A stretch of 30,188 nt of DNA. It comes from Branchiostoma floridae (taxonomy: Eukaryota > Chordata > Leptocardii > Amphioxiformes > Branchiostomatidae). The stretch's first letter is position 1, and each line of letters starts with the position of its first letter. Of this stretch, positions 1-8,627 are shown piece by piece. A program made the translations under genes and the position numbers. Under the pieces are notes generated by a model. The model was not told where the DNA came from. It worked only from the letters and a program-made list of their open reading frames with translations, and made no database searches. The DNA lies in the NCBI RefSeq assembly GCF_000003815.2, contig NW_023365750.1, forward strand, positions 125,241-155,428. Direction: 5' to 3'.

Positions 1-191
1 CAAAAAGGTGGTTCTAGAGAGCCAAATTCTGTTCTACTAAATTATTTTACTTTACATTTAAGACAATGTGATTTCTGTGAGACATTACAGATCAACATGC
101 TTTTATTATTTAACAATCTCTAATAAGAACTTCTGAATCCAGTTGCTGGACAACTAAGACCCCAAATCTTCACTCTTCTGCACTGTTGCAG

Positions 192-427
192 CGGAGACAG
201 TGTACGAGGACGTCCGCACACCAGACAGGGCGGTGTCTCAGCGATCCGGAACCGGAAGTGACGTTTACTCCTATCCCATGGCACCCTTGCACGCGCCTCC
301 ACTTCCGGTCCAACCAAGCGGCCATTACCAGGAGCTGAGGCCAGCGGTGTACCAGAGTCTACAAAGGAACCAGCGTACAATACCTCAATCTCAGAGCGCC
401 ACTATCTCACATGATTTTTCAAGGTAG
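192..427 (+). CDS. Last coding exon, probable receptor cytoplasmic tail (partial gene)
   Basis: A pyrimidine-rich tract ending in AG at 190-191 precedes an open frame that enters in phase 1 (two bases, then GAG at 194) and runs 77 codons to TAG at 425-427. The peptide is polar, has no cysteine, and holds three YxxL/V motifs: YEDV near its start, and YQEL and YQSL only four residues apart. A proline-rich stretch (APPLPVQP) lies between them. This composition fits the intracellular tail of a single-pass receptor, with SH2/adaptor or endocytic tyrosine motifs and an SH3-type ligand. That role is inference; no catalytic or extracellular domain is visible. The rest of the gene would lie left of the window. 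It is not a canonical ITAM because the spacing is too short. The opposite strand is also open here but has no splice context or recognisable motif. Confidence 0.5.
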
Positions 428-696
428 ATTCTAACAAAATGTCGTCGACAGACAACTGAATGTATATTAACCATATCGCTTTATGAGGATAACATATGTT
501 AGTCGGAATAAGAATGGTAAACCTGTATATTATTAGGTATGTCTTAATTAACATAAAGGGATTGCTAGGTATAAGCAGCAATTGTGAATAAGAATATATA
601 TCATCTGCAAGGAAACGAGCAATCTTTTTCAGATAAAAAGGAGATAAAGGTAATCTATCTCTTTTCTCTTTCTTTCTGTGTGTCTCTCTCTATCTA

Positions 697-770
697 CTGT
701 CTATCTGTCTATTTTTTTAATCTATCTATCAATCTATCTACTGTCTATCTATCTGTCTATCTATCACTCA
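697..770. repeat. TCTA/TCTG microsatellite
   Basis: Imperfect tetranucleotide repeat of TCTA with TCTG variants, interrupted by a short T run near 714-719. Flanking sequence from about 655 is also CT-rich. Open frames across it are an effect of the repeat. Confidence 0.9.
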
Positions 771-820
771 AACATACGCAGGGGCAAACATACTTTTTAA
801 CACAAGTAAGAGTATATTTG

Positions 821-1212
821 TCAAGTACAAGAAAGTTAAGACTTGTATTTTGACAATCTACAACTTTTACACAAGTAGTGATGACAAAAAAGTACACTTG
901 TTACATGTGTAGTGGTACATTTAACAAGCAAGTGATAGTAAGTATTTGTGTCTCCTATATGTCAAATGGGTAATGGTTATAATACAATTGATAAGTACAA
1001 GGAAGTTAAGACTAGTATTTCTACAATTTACAACTATTGCACAGGTAGTGATGACAAAAAAAGTACACTTGCCACATGGGTAGTGGTACATTTAACAAGC
1101 AAGTGATAGGAAGTGATGTGTCTCCTACATATCACATGGGTAATGGTTATGACAGTTGATTAACACAAGAAAGTTGCGACTAGTATTTTTACGATGATAG
1201 GTATTACACATG
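821..1212. repeat. ~170-bp tandem repeat, about 2.3 copies
   Basis: The block beginning near 821 (AAGTACAAGAAAGTTAAGAC) recurs near 991 with few changes and again, more diverged, near 1161. The offsets are about 170 and 168 bp. Landmarks shared by the copies include GTAGTGATGACAAAAAA and GTGGTACATTTAACAAGCAA. The third copy breaks off near 1212. No coding content is seen. Confidence 0.85.
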
Positions 1213-1541
1213 GATAAAATCTTCGTACTTACAGATCTTTTTCTCTTGTATATATACATGTTATATATACATTTACTTTATATACATGGTTTTCATTATT
1301 GGTTACGTTTTTTTGTTTATAATAAAAAAATATCAAAGTTTCATTTGCTATGGCATCATCAATTCTCTAGCTTTATATTTTTGAGGAAAATACCAGTGGT
1401 GTATATTTCCATACTTGTGAGAGTGTATTTTATACACCAAAGTAGACTGGACTTGAACTGTTTAGCTGTGTGTTGACAGTTTTTGTTTATATGTGAGATT
1501 AATAGAACTTCAGGGAATTAATTATAAAACATTCTTAATAC

Positions 1542-2357
1542 NNNNNNNNNNNNNNNNNNNNNNNNNNNNNNNNNNNNNNNNNNNNNNNNNNNNNNNNNNN
1601 NNNNNNNNNNNNNNNNNNNNNNNNNNNNNNNNNNNNNNNNNNNNNNNNNNNNNNNNNNNNNNNNNNNNNNNNNNNNNNNNNNNNNNNNNNNNNNNNNNNN
1701 NNNNNNNNNNNNNNNNNNNNNNNNNNNNNNNNNNNNNNNNNNNNNNNNNNNNNNNNNNNNNNNNNNNNNNNNNNNNNNNNNNNNNNNNNNNNNNNNNNNN
1801 NNNNNNNNNNNNNNNNNNNNNNNNNNNNNNNNNNNNNNNNNNNNNNNNNNNNNNNNNNNNNNNNNNNNNNNNNNNNNNNNNNNNNNNNNNNNNNNNNNNN
1901 NNNNNNNNNNNNNNNNNNNNNNNNNNNNNNNNNNNNNNNNNNNNNNNNNNNNNNNNNNNNNNNNNNNNNNNNNNNNNNNNNNNNNNNNNNNNNNNNNNNN
2001 NNNNNNNNNNNNNNNNNNNNNNNNNNNNNNNNNNNNNNNNNNNNNNNNNNNNNNNNNNNNNNNNNNNNNNNNNNNNNNNNNNNNNNNNNNNNNNNNNNNN
2101 NNNNNNNNNNNNNNNNNNNNNNNNNNNNNNNNNNNNNNNNNNNNNNNNNNNNNNNNNNNNNNNNNNNNNNNNNNNNNNNNNNNNNNNNNNNNNNNNNNNN
2201 NNNNNNNNNNNNNNNNNNNNNNNNNNNNNNNNNNNNNNNNNNNNNNNNNNNNNNNNNNNNNNNNNNNNNNNNNNNNNNNNNNNNNNNNNNNNNNNNNNNN
2301 NNNNNNNNNNNNNNNNNNNNNNNNNNNNNNNNNNNNNNNNNNNNNNNNNNNNNNNNN
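1542..2357. other. Assembly gap (816 N)
   Basis: A run of N. Exons upstream of the one at 2694 may lie in it. Long open frames spanning it are artefacts. Confidence 1.
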
Positions 2358-2693
2358 TACCAGGAGAAATGTCCGGTGTCAGATTGTGCATCCTGGGTGG
2401 CTGTTTGTATTTTTTTTTTTCTGAACGTGCTGTGGTCTGGATTTTTGTGTATTTTGGTGCCAAAAAGCCATTGATGTCAGAATGACTTGCTGTAGATGGG
2501 CCCCTTGTATGTCGCTCTGGTTTGTCGCTGACTTTGATTTCCATCTTGGTCTTAGTAACAATAGTTATCTTACTCTTTGTATCTGTTGCGTACGTTTCTG
2601 TAGTAGGAATGATAGAGATGTACATCATCTGACTTTTGTAGCACATTTGTATTTTATAGCCCGAAACTTAACGATTTCCTTTACCTATAACAG
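2358..2693. other. Unassigned sequence between gap and exon
   Basis: No exon could be supported. The sequence holds a 12-base T run near 2409-2420 and ends in the polypyrimidine tract and AG (2692-2693) of the exon at 2694. A minus-strand frame here is open across the gap but has no recognisable motif. Confidence 0.5.
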
Positions 2694-2756
2694 GCACTCA
2701 TGTTTGCTGGATTTCTCCCAATCGTTTTCAAGTTAACGGGAGAGTTTGGACACTTG
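2694..2756 (+). CDS. Exon of an unrecognised membrane protein (exon a)
   Basis: A tract ending CCTATAACAG gives an acceptor at 2692-2693, and G|GTGAGT gives a strong donor at 2757. The 63 bases are open in phase 0-0 and encode 21 residues with a hydrophobic core (LMFAGFLPIVF) followed by KLTGEFGHL. The next candidate exon (3067) also enters in phase 0, so the two join in frame. The protein family is not recognised. A second frame is also open through this short exon, so the call rests on phase agreement with the next two exons. Upstream exons would be in the gap or outside the window. Confidence 0.4.
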
Positions 2757-3066
2757 GTGAGTATTCGCAATATCCTGTGTACAAAGATACGTTGGTAAAA
2801 CACTGATATAGAAATGTATATGTAATTGATTAATTACAATGTAACCTATAAAAAAACTGTTTCAAACTTTTGCGAGCCGTTTGATTGTGCAGCCCATTTG
2901 TTTGCGTACTTCGTGCAATTATCCGGGTGGTGCAGCAATGCGAAGTTATCCAGCTGGACCACATCGGCTTGACATTTGAGGATCCCAAGTGTGCGGTAAT
3001 CCGTTGTGCAATTAAACGGCTACCATTGTATCTGATCGGCTGTTTTGATACCGTTTGATACACCAG
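2757..3066 (+). other. Intron between exons a and b
   Basis: Begins GTGAGT and ends in CCAG at 3063-3066. I see nothing else in it. Confidence 0.4.
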
Positions 3067-3170
3067 GTGCGAAACAACAATACATCAGTAGCTGTGCAAC
3101 TGAATAGTGGCACGGTGTTCCTGGCCAGCATCTGGCTCCTGGCCATATGGATCACGGCTATGTGTAAGAA
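3067..3170 (+). CDS. Exon of an unrecognised membrane protein (exon b, transmembrane segment)
   Basis: Acceptor CACCAG ends at 3066 and donor GTAAGT starts at 3171. Of the three plus-strand frames only phase 0 is open across these 104 bases. It encodes a polar stub with an N-glycosylation sequon (NNNTS), then about 17 hydrophobic residues (VFLASIWLLAIWITAMC), then two lysines. This fits a membrane-spanning helix with basic residues on the cytoplasmic side. The exon leaves two bases, which the next candidate exon completes. Function is unknown and I recognise no family signature. Confidence 0.5.
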
Positions 3171-3619
3171 GTAAGTGTTCCACGTGCGTTTTTTTGGCGC
3201 CGCTTTTAGTGAGCGAGCCTGATAGTAAAGTATTGTTTGTAGTCTGCAATAATTCCAGGAATCCCATAGCCCAGGAATGCATAAATACCTTTCTGGTAAC
3301 CTTTGTGAAAAAAACGCCACTGTTTCAAAATGTCAGCGCTAACAGATTATCATTACACAGCTACAGTTACTAAATTAAATCATAACTGAAGGAAAATTAA
3401 TGGTATTTCACAATTTCTTTTGCATGGTGTGCACTTTTCTAGCATGTTTATTTGTTTTAGACGGTCTGTAATTTGTTTTATTTTGCGCTGACTATTAATT
3501 TGTGTGTATTTGTGTGTAAGTTGTAGAGCGAATTTACAACGTACAACAAGGCGCGCAACAAATAAGCACATGAAAGTCTTCTGATTTGGTTCTGATCTTT
3601 TCAAAACCATCATCTGCAG
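3171..3619 (+). other. Intron between exons b and c
   Basis: Begins GTAAGT and ends CTGCAG at 3614-3619. It holds short open frames on both strands without motifs, and nothing else I can support. Confidence 0.4.
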
Positions 3620-3703
3620 GTCCGAGCTGCTACACCCGTCTGCTCACGGCACCCACGACTGTGTTTTCATGTTTCTAAACCTGCTCATCTATCCCATTGT
3701 CAG
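3620..3703 (+). CDS. Exon of an unrecognised membrane protein (exon c, second hydrophobic segment)
   Basis: Acceptor CTGCAG ends at 3619 and a strong donor, CAG|GTGAGT, starts at 3704. Entered in phase 2 (completing the lysine codon from exon b), the 84 bases read through to a second hydrophobic segment (CVFMFLNLLIYPIV) after a short hydrophilic loop with two histidines. Exons a to c thus join in one frame and suggest a multi-pass membrane protein. The exon leaves in phase 2. The adjacent native exon at 12733 would continue with a glycosylation-rich stretch (NCT, NSS), but that frame does not join the lectin exon. A second open frame (phase 0) exists and cannot be excluded. Confidence 0.45.
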
Positions 3704-3716
3704 GTGAGTTTACTCA

Positions 3717-3985
3717 TTTTTCCTCGGGGAAAAACGTATTTTACTCTCCTCAAATTCCTAGCTCCTACTCTATAACGTAGCATAGAATAAGATAAACAGA
3801 GAGGAATGTGTTTGGCGGTACAGAATATTTAATGAGGAGAGTTGAACAGGAATTGTGACAACATGAAAGATTTCCATTGGGAAAACAATTTCCAATCGTA
3901 CAAAAATAGACCTTATAATCCGTTTACAAACGGGAACTGTGACTGAAGTGGTTCGAAAATGATGACATAAGGATCAAGACCACCA
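3717..3985 (-). repeat. Split direct repeat A, outer copy
   Basis: These 269 bp match 10998-11266 with no difference that I can see. It forms the 3' terminus of the element in the direction of transcription. It starts with TTTTTCCTCGGGGA on the plus strand, directly after host sequence ending ACTCA. Confidence 0.95.
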
Positions 3986-4072
3986 TTACAAAATAAGATA
4001 AAAGATAGTTGTGAGTTACAAAGCAATTCACAAGAAGTAAAGAAAGAAAATCAACATTAATACATCAAGGTA

Positions 4073-5237
4073 CTGTAAGTTCATTTAAGTTCGCGAGATT
4101 TTTAAGTTCGCGTATTTCGCTGAGACCTCTGCTTCGCGAAGTCATCTACTCGCGAACATGCATGTTCGATATCGTCCCCCTCCCCACATCCTCCGTCCAA
4201 AAGATCCAGTCTCTGCAACTACGTGTTTACTATGATAGCAACTTATACCAATGACAAGACTCAATTGATAACAGACTATTTATTCTTTTCAAACCGAAAT
4301 AAAAGTTGATTCAACACATATACGATACATGGAGTCATTATTGTATAGGAATGTGCCACTGGTGACCGGAGGAAAATTAAAGAAACATGTCGGCTTTGTT
4401 TACTAACAAAACTTTAACGTACACGCCGTGACATGGCTGCGATAACAATTTACTTAGTACATTATCCTAGTTTAACTAGATTTCTACAAGTTACAAACAA
4501 AACAAAAAATAAAACTGAGTAGTACTGGTTTTTACAAATACAAGTAATGGCTATGGAATTACAGCAACTAAGATTTACAACAAATTATAATAGCGGGGAA
4601 ATTTTCACGACTAGAAACGTGGCAACAAAACTCCGCTTACATGTCGAAAAAAAGACATTCGTTTCATAATTCTGAGTTAGAGCTGCTGTAAATATAGGAG
4701 GGATAAACTCTTCACCTTCTTGTGTACAATTTGTGTCCACAAATTACGCTGAAAGTTTAAAACTTAGCGTCGTCTTTCACGCCTAAAATATTTCAAAATG
4801 GCGCCCGCGCGTCGCTTGTGTTTGGCGTGGGTATCCCGTCAGCCTGTGCGGCAAATGTGATTGCGACATATCAGAGGTCATTGGCCCTGTTGCGTCCGTG
4901 CGCTATCGTCAAATCACGGCCCAAACAGGCCGAAACGAGCCAACAATGAGATAGTGGCTTGGTAGAAACACATTTTTTATTTGCCTGAGTACACCAACTT
5001 CAGACATTGTTTGAAGGGTAACTATGAACTCTAAGGCGTAAATGGCACCTTTGACGGCATGACTGGTGTCGCGGTGTGGGTGGGAGGGGGGCACTCGCTA
5101 CCGTCATGGTACCGGAACGTAACGTTAACTTTTGAAAAATAATTGAAACACCCGCTCGCGAACTCAAAGATCTCGCGAACTCCCGATTTGCTCAAACTCG
5201 CGAAATTAAGTGCTCGCGAACATAAATGAACTTACAG
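4073..5237. mobile_element. Non-autonomous DNA transposon (MITE) nested in the Ngaro element
   Basis: The left end CTGTAAGTTCATTT, followed by AAGTTCGCGAG, matches the reverse complement of the right end at 24 of 25 positions. Both ends are flanked by TA (4071-4072 and 5238-5239), fitting a TA target duplication. Subterminal regions repeat the motif GTTCGCGAG or GTTCGCG several times on each side, possible transposase binding sites. The 1165-bp interior has no ORF worth calling, so it is non-autonomous. TA duplication points to a Tc1/mariner-like or similar superfamily, but that is not established. Confidence 0.85.
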
Positions 5238-5242
5238 TATAT

Positions 5243-5865
5243 AGTTGATAGGTAAGTTCTAAGCATAATATACTTCACACAGTATTGAAATGATGAATAC
5301 AATTTGAAAGGTGCTCACAGCACAGAATTTCAACATGTTAACTGTGTAACAAGTAGATAAGCATAATATAGTACACACAGTATTGAAATCATGAATACAA
5401 TTTGAAAGGTGCACACAGCACAGAATTTCAACATGTTAACTGTGTAACAAGTAGATAAGCATAATATAGTACACACAGTATTGAAATCATGAATACAATT
5501 TGAAAGGTGCACACAGCACAGAATTTCAACATGTTAACTGTGTAACAAGTAGATAAGCATAATATAGTACACACAGTATTGAAATCATGAATACAATTTG
5601 AAAGGTGCACACAGCACAGAATTTCAACATGTTAACTGTGTAACAAGTGGATAAGCATAATATAGTACACACAGTATGTTAACTGTGTAAAAGTAGATAA
5701 GCATGGTATAGTACACACAGTATTGAAATCATGAATACAATTTGAAAGGTGCACACAGCACAGAATTTCAACATGCTAACTTTGTAACAAGTAGATAAAC
5801 AGAATATACTACTCACAGTATTAAATTCAAGAATACAATGTTAGAGGTGCAAACAGCACGGGTAC
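5243..5865. repeat. 98-bp tandem array, about six copies
   Basis: The unit runs from GTAGATAAGCATAATATA through AATTTCAACATGTTAACTGTG, with a 98-bp period clearest between 5330 and 5640. One copy near 5650-5695 is cut to about 47 bp, and the outer copies are diverged. It lies just downstream of the recombinase stop codon in the element's direction. Open frames in it repeat with the same period and are not genes. Confidence 0.95.
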
Positions 5866-5881
5866 ATAAAAACGTAAGGGT

Positions 5882-6877
5882 TTAGGGACGTACGTAAGTG
5901 ACGTAAGCTGAAGAGGACCACCTGCCTAGGGAGCGCAGCAGGTGGTCAGGGACTCCTTGTTGTGCTGCGTGTGTTGCAGCACCGATACGGAATGAGTGAG
6001 GGGTAATGTTGTGCGTGTCTAGGCCTACGTGCGTTACACACCGTTTAAGTGTTTTGGTGAAGTAGGATTGAGAAACGGGGTTGCCATCGCTACGGAGAAA
6101 CAGGCAACCTGCACGGTTCCCCCGTAGCGATAGGTATTCCAGTATGGATGATACAGGACAATATAAGTTCCCTGGCTGAGGTTGGATAGCGATAGATGCA
6201 GGTTGCCCGGGGGTGCTGTGTTTGAAGGTGGAGAAGGTGACCGTGATGGGGGCATGGGTTTCAGCGGGAGAGGGTATGTGTAAATTCGCAAGGTGCAATG
6301 TGTGCTGTGAATTAGGGGTCGTTGTGATCTCAGAGATACGAGTCATTGCGTAGAAGGCGAATAGGAACATGGCTTTGAAAAGCAATTGGTCATAATGGGA
6401 GGCGATCAGGATTGGCAAAGAATCAATCAGCGACTTTAAGATAGTTGGTGAGATGGGGATTCGACCGTCTGGAGTGCGATGTTTACGTATGGCTATCAAC
6501 AGCTTTTGGATAAGGAAGGATTGTGTAGGGTCCGGAAGATCAAGAAGTTTGTGTAGAAATCCTATAGCAGAGAGTTTTGAAGTTATGGTCGCTGGGGCAG
6601 ACCCATTTTGGTGAAGTGATGCAATGAAATGGGATAATAATTTGGTAGGGACGGGAGGGTAGGTGTCTTGTCCGTTTAGCTGTAGAGCAAACGTTCGTAG
6701 CTGTTGCCAGGCTAAGCGGTACGCACGGAGAGTGGATGGTGCTAAAGACGATAGGAGAAGGTTATTTACGGTTTGATCAAGGCTGGCGGTTGTAGGTGGG
6801 GAGGAACTGGTATGGGGCGGTTGTCCATTTGCGGGAAGGTCCGTCGGAAGCGGGGAATCTGCAAACGAGATAGACAG
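5882..6877 (-). CDS. Tyrosine recombinase of Ngaro-like element
   Basis: This open frame runs from just after a stop at 6880-6878 to TAA at 5884-5882, about 331 residues, with no ATG near its start. The N-terminal half has the helical core-binding pattern of site-specific recombinases (STLRAYRLAWQQLRTF near 6740-6690). The catalytic domain shows the arginine in MTRISEI (about 6340), HSFR (about 5990), LGRW and a C-terminal YVTYVR with the candidate nucleophile tyrosine just before the stop. All expected residues (R, H-x-x-R, H/W, Y) are present. It would integrate a circular cDNA by strand exchange. It overlaps the end of pol in another frame, so it is probably made by frameshift, reinitiation or splicing. 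By motif it looks intact. Confidence 0.9.
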   Translation of the reverse strand: MSISFADSPLPTDLPANGQPPHTSSSPPTTASLDQTVNNLLLSSLAPSTLRAYRLAWQQLRTFALQLNGQDTYPPVPTKLLSHFIASLHQNGSAPATITSKLSAIGFLHKLLDLPDPTQSFLIQKLLIAIRKHRTPDGRIPISPTILKSLIDSLPILIASHYDQLLFKAMFLFAFYAMTRISEITTTPNSQHTLHLANLHIPSPAETHAPITVTFSTFKHSTPGQPASIAIQPQPGNLYCPVSSILEYLSLRGNRAGCLFLRSDGNPVSQSYFTKTLKRCVTHVGLDTHNITPHSFRIGAATHAAQQGVPDHLLRSLGRWSSSAYVTYVRP

Positions 6878-8627
6878 TCAGCCATGTTGTTGTCTTTACC
6901 GGGAATGTGCACAGCACGGCAGAAGATATTGTGCTGGAGCCGAGGCATATAAGGACAAAACGACGGAGTAGTGGCATTATTGCCTGGTTTTTGGAAGTCT
7001 GGCGGTTAATAATGTGAACCAGCGCTTCGTTGTCGGTATGGAGGAGTATGCGCTTGTTTTCCCACATTCGCCCCCAGACGTGTAGAGAGAGAACAATTGG
7101 ATAGAACTCCAGAATTGTGATGTTTTCCCCATGTAGCTCCCGGGGCCAGGCACCGAAGAGCCAAGAGGTGCGGAACACGGCCCCATATCCTAGCGACGCA
7201 GCCGCGTCTGTGTAGAGGTGGATGGTGGAGTCGGACGTAAAGCTGTCATCTAAGAAGAATGATTTACCATTGAAGGATAATAGAAAAGTGTGCCACATGC
7301 GGAGATCTTGTTTGACATGTGAGGAAATAGGGATCCGTGTCGAGGGGCAAGAATGAAATTTAGTTAAGTCGATGAGGCGTCGAAGGAACGCCCGGCCGGG
7401 TAATACCACCTGGCAAACATGATTTAAAAGGCCAACAAGAGATTGGATTTCTTTCAAAGTAGCCAATGACTTAGACAGAAAAGAGGATAGCAGGTCTATG
7501 GTTTTTTGTAGTTTGTCAGCAGGTAATCTAGCTTCCATAACTATCGTATCAAGCTCAATCCCTAGGAAGGACATTACTGTGTTAGGGGCAAATGTTTTGT
7601 CGTCAGCCAAAGGGATACCGACGTCGATGCACATGTCGGAGAATGCGGTCAGGTCGCGGTGGCACAATATGTATGACAAATTGGCAAAAAGAAAATCGTC
7701 AAGAATATGAGTCGGGAAGGGAATTTGGAGTTTGGTGCGGGCTATCCATTCGAGGGCCGTACTGAAAGATTCAAAAATGGCGCAAGAGGTGGAAAGCCCC
7801 ATGGGAAGACAACGATCATAGTAGAATTCATTGTTAAAGCGAAAGCCTAGCAAGTGGTAATCATTAGGGTGTACCGGGATGAGGCGGAAGGCAGCCTGAA
7901 TGTCAGTTTTGGCTAGGTAGCACCCACGGCCCAATGTTTTGATTTGTTTTATAGCCGTGTCAATTGAGGAGTAGGAGACAGTGGACAGTTCAGGTGGGAT
8001 ACCGTCATTTATGGAAATACCTTTGGGCGAAGAAAGATCATGGATGAGACGAAACTTTCCCGGATTCTTTTTGGGGACCGCGTACAATGGAGAGAGAAAC
8101 AAGTTAGGAAAAGGAGGCAGTGGGAACGGGCCAGCAACACGCATAGCCTGTATTTCCTGTTGGAGTTTTTCTGAGATAGCGGGGTGGTGTGAATCTTTGA
8201 CTTTGATAGGAAGTGATGGATGGGGTACCCGCGGGCCGAAATATTCAAGCGGGAATCCCTCAGAGAAGCCATAGCAAAGGTACTGTTTATCTTTGTCTGG
8301 GTAGCCGAAAAGATAACGATTTAGGACGTTGGCACGAACAGGGGTGGGCAGATGTGAAGTCGAGTTCACTACATTACAGGATTTGGCCGCAACTATCCTA
8401 GTTTTGGTTGGAGACGGGTCGTTTGGGGCAGAGGTAGGCTTTGTGGGCCATACGGCAGTAGGGGCAGGTGTGAGTGAAGGGACAATCCGCTCGCAGGCAT
8501 TTTCCATTTTGGCGATGGAATGGAAAACAATAGCCTCTGGGGATGTCTCGAGGACGGGTAGATGTGGATGTGGATTGTCGAGAGGGCGGTGTGCGGGCAG
8601 CCTGCGACGCAGGCTGGGGGCGGGCAA
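6766..8627 (-). CDS. Reverse transcriptase-RNase H (pol) of Ngaro-like element, frameshifted near its end
   Basis: The main frame runs 8627-6777. RT starts around residue 150. The first catalytic aspartate is in KTDIQAAF (about 242), and the second motif reads HILDDF (DD at 310-311) where many DIRS elements have YLDD. RNase H follows, with aspartate in LYTDAA (474), glutamate in ILEF (507) and aspartate in HTDNEA (532). From about residue 560 the frame degenerates, while the next frame picks up a typical DIRS RNase H end (HIPGKDNNMADCLS) at 6948-6766. A one-base indel near 6947-6952 therefore separates the last RNase H catalytic aspartate from the rest. This is either a real inactivating change or a sequencing error. 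The start at 8627 overlaps gag by 230 bp. Confidence 0.9.

Larger units (their letters stand above)
428..1541. other. Non-coding stretch with microsatellite and tandem repeat
   Basis: This is AT-rich sequence after the tail exon, presumably 3' UTR and intergenic DNA. I see no convincing exon. It contains the two repeats listed separately. An AATAAA hexamer occurs near 1320, but nothing ties it to the exon at 192-427. Short ORFs here are composed of repeat-derived residues. Confidence 0.6.

Noticed and set aside
192-427. Canonical ITAM in the tail exon
   Set aside because: The two YxxL motifs are separated by four residues; an ITAM needs about six to twelve.
584-853. 89-codon plus-strand ORF
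   Set aside because: It runs through the TCTA microsatellite, and its Ser/Leu/Tyr pattern is repeat-derived.
1493-2646. Long open frames on both strands across 1493-2646
   Set aside because: They are mostly N; the readable ends have no conserved motif.
5330-5610. Two identical 60-codon minus-strand ORFs
   Set aside because: They repeat with the 98-bp period of the tandem array and are not genes.
5243-5865. CRISPR-like array
   Set aside because: Units are contiguous 98-bp tandem copies without unique spacers, in an animal genome.
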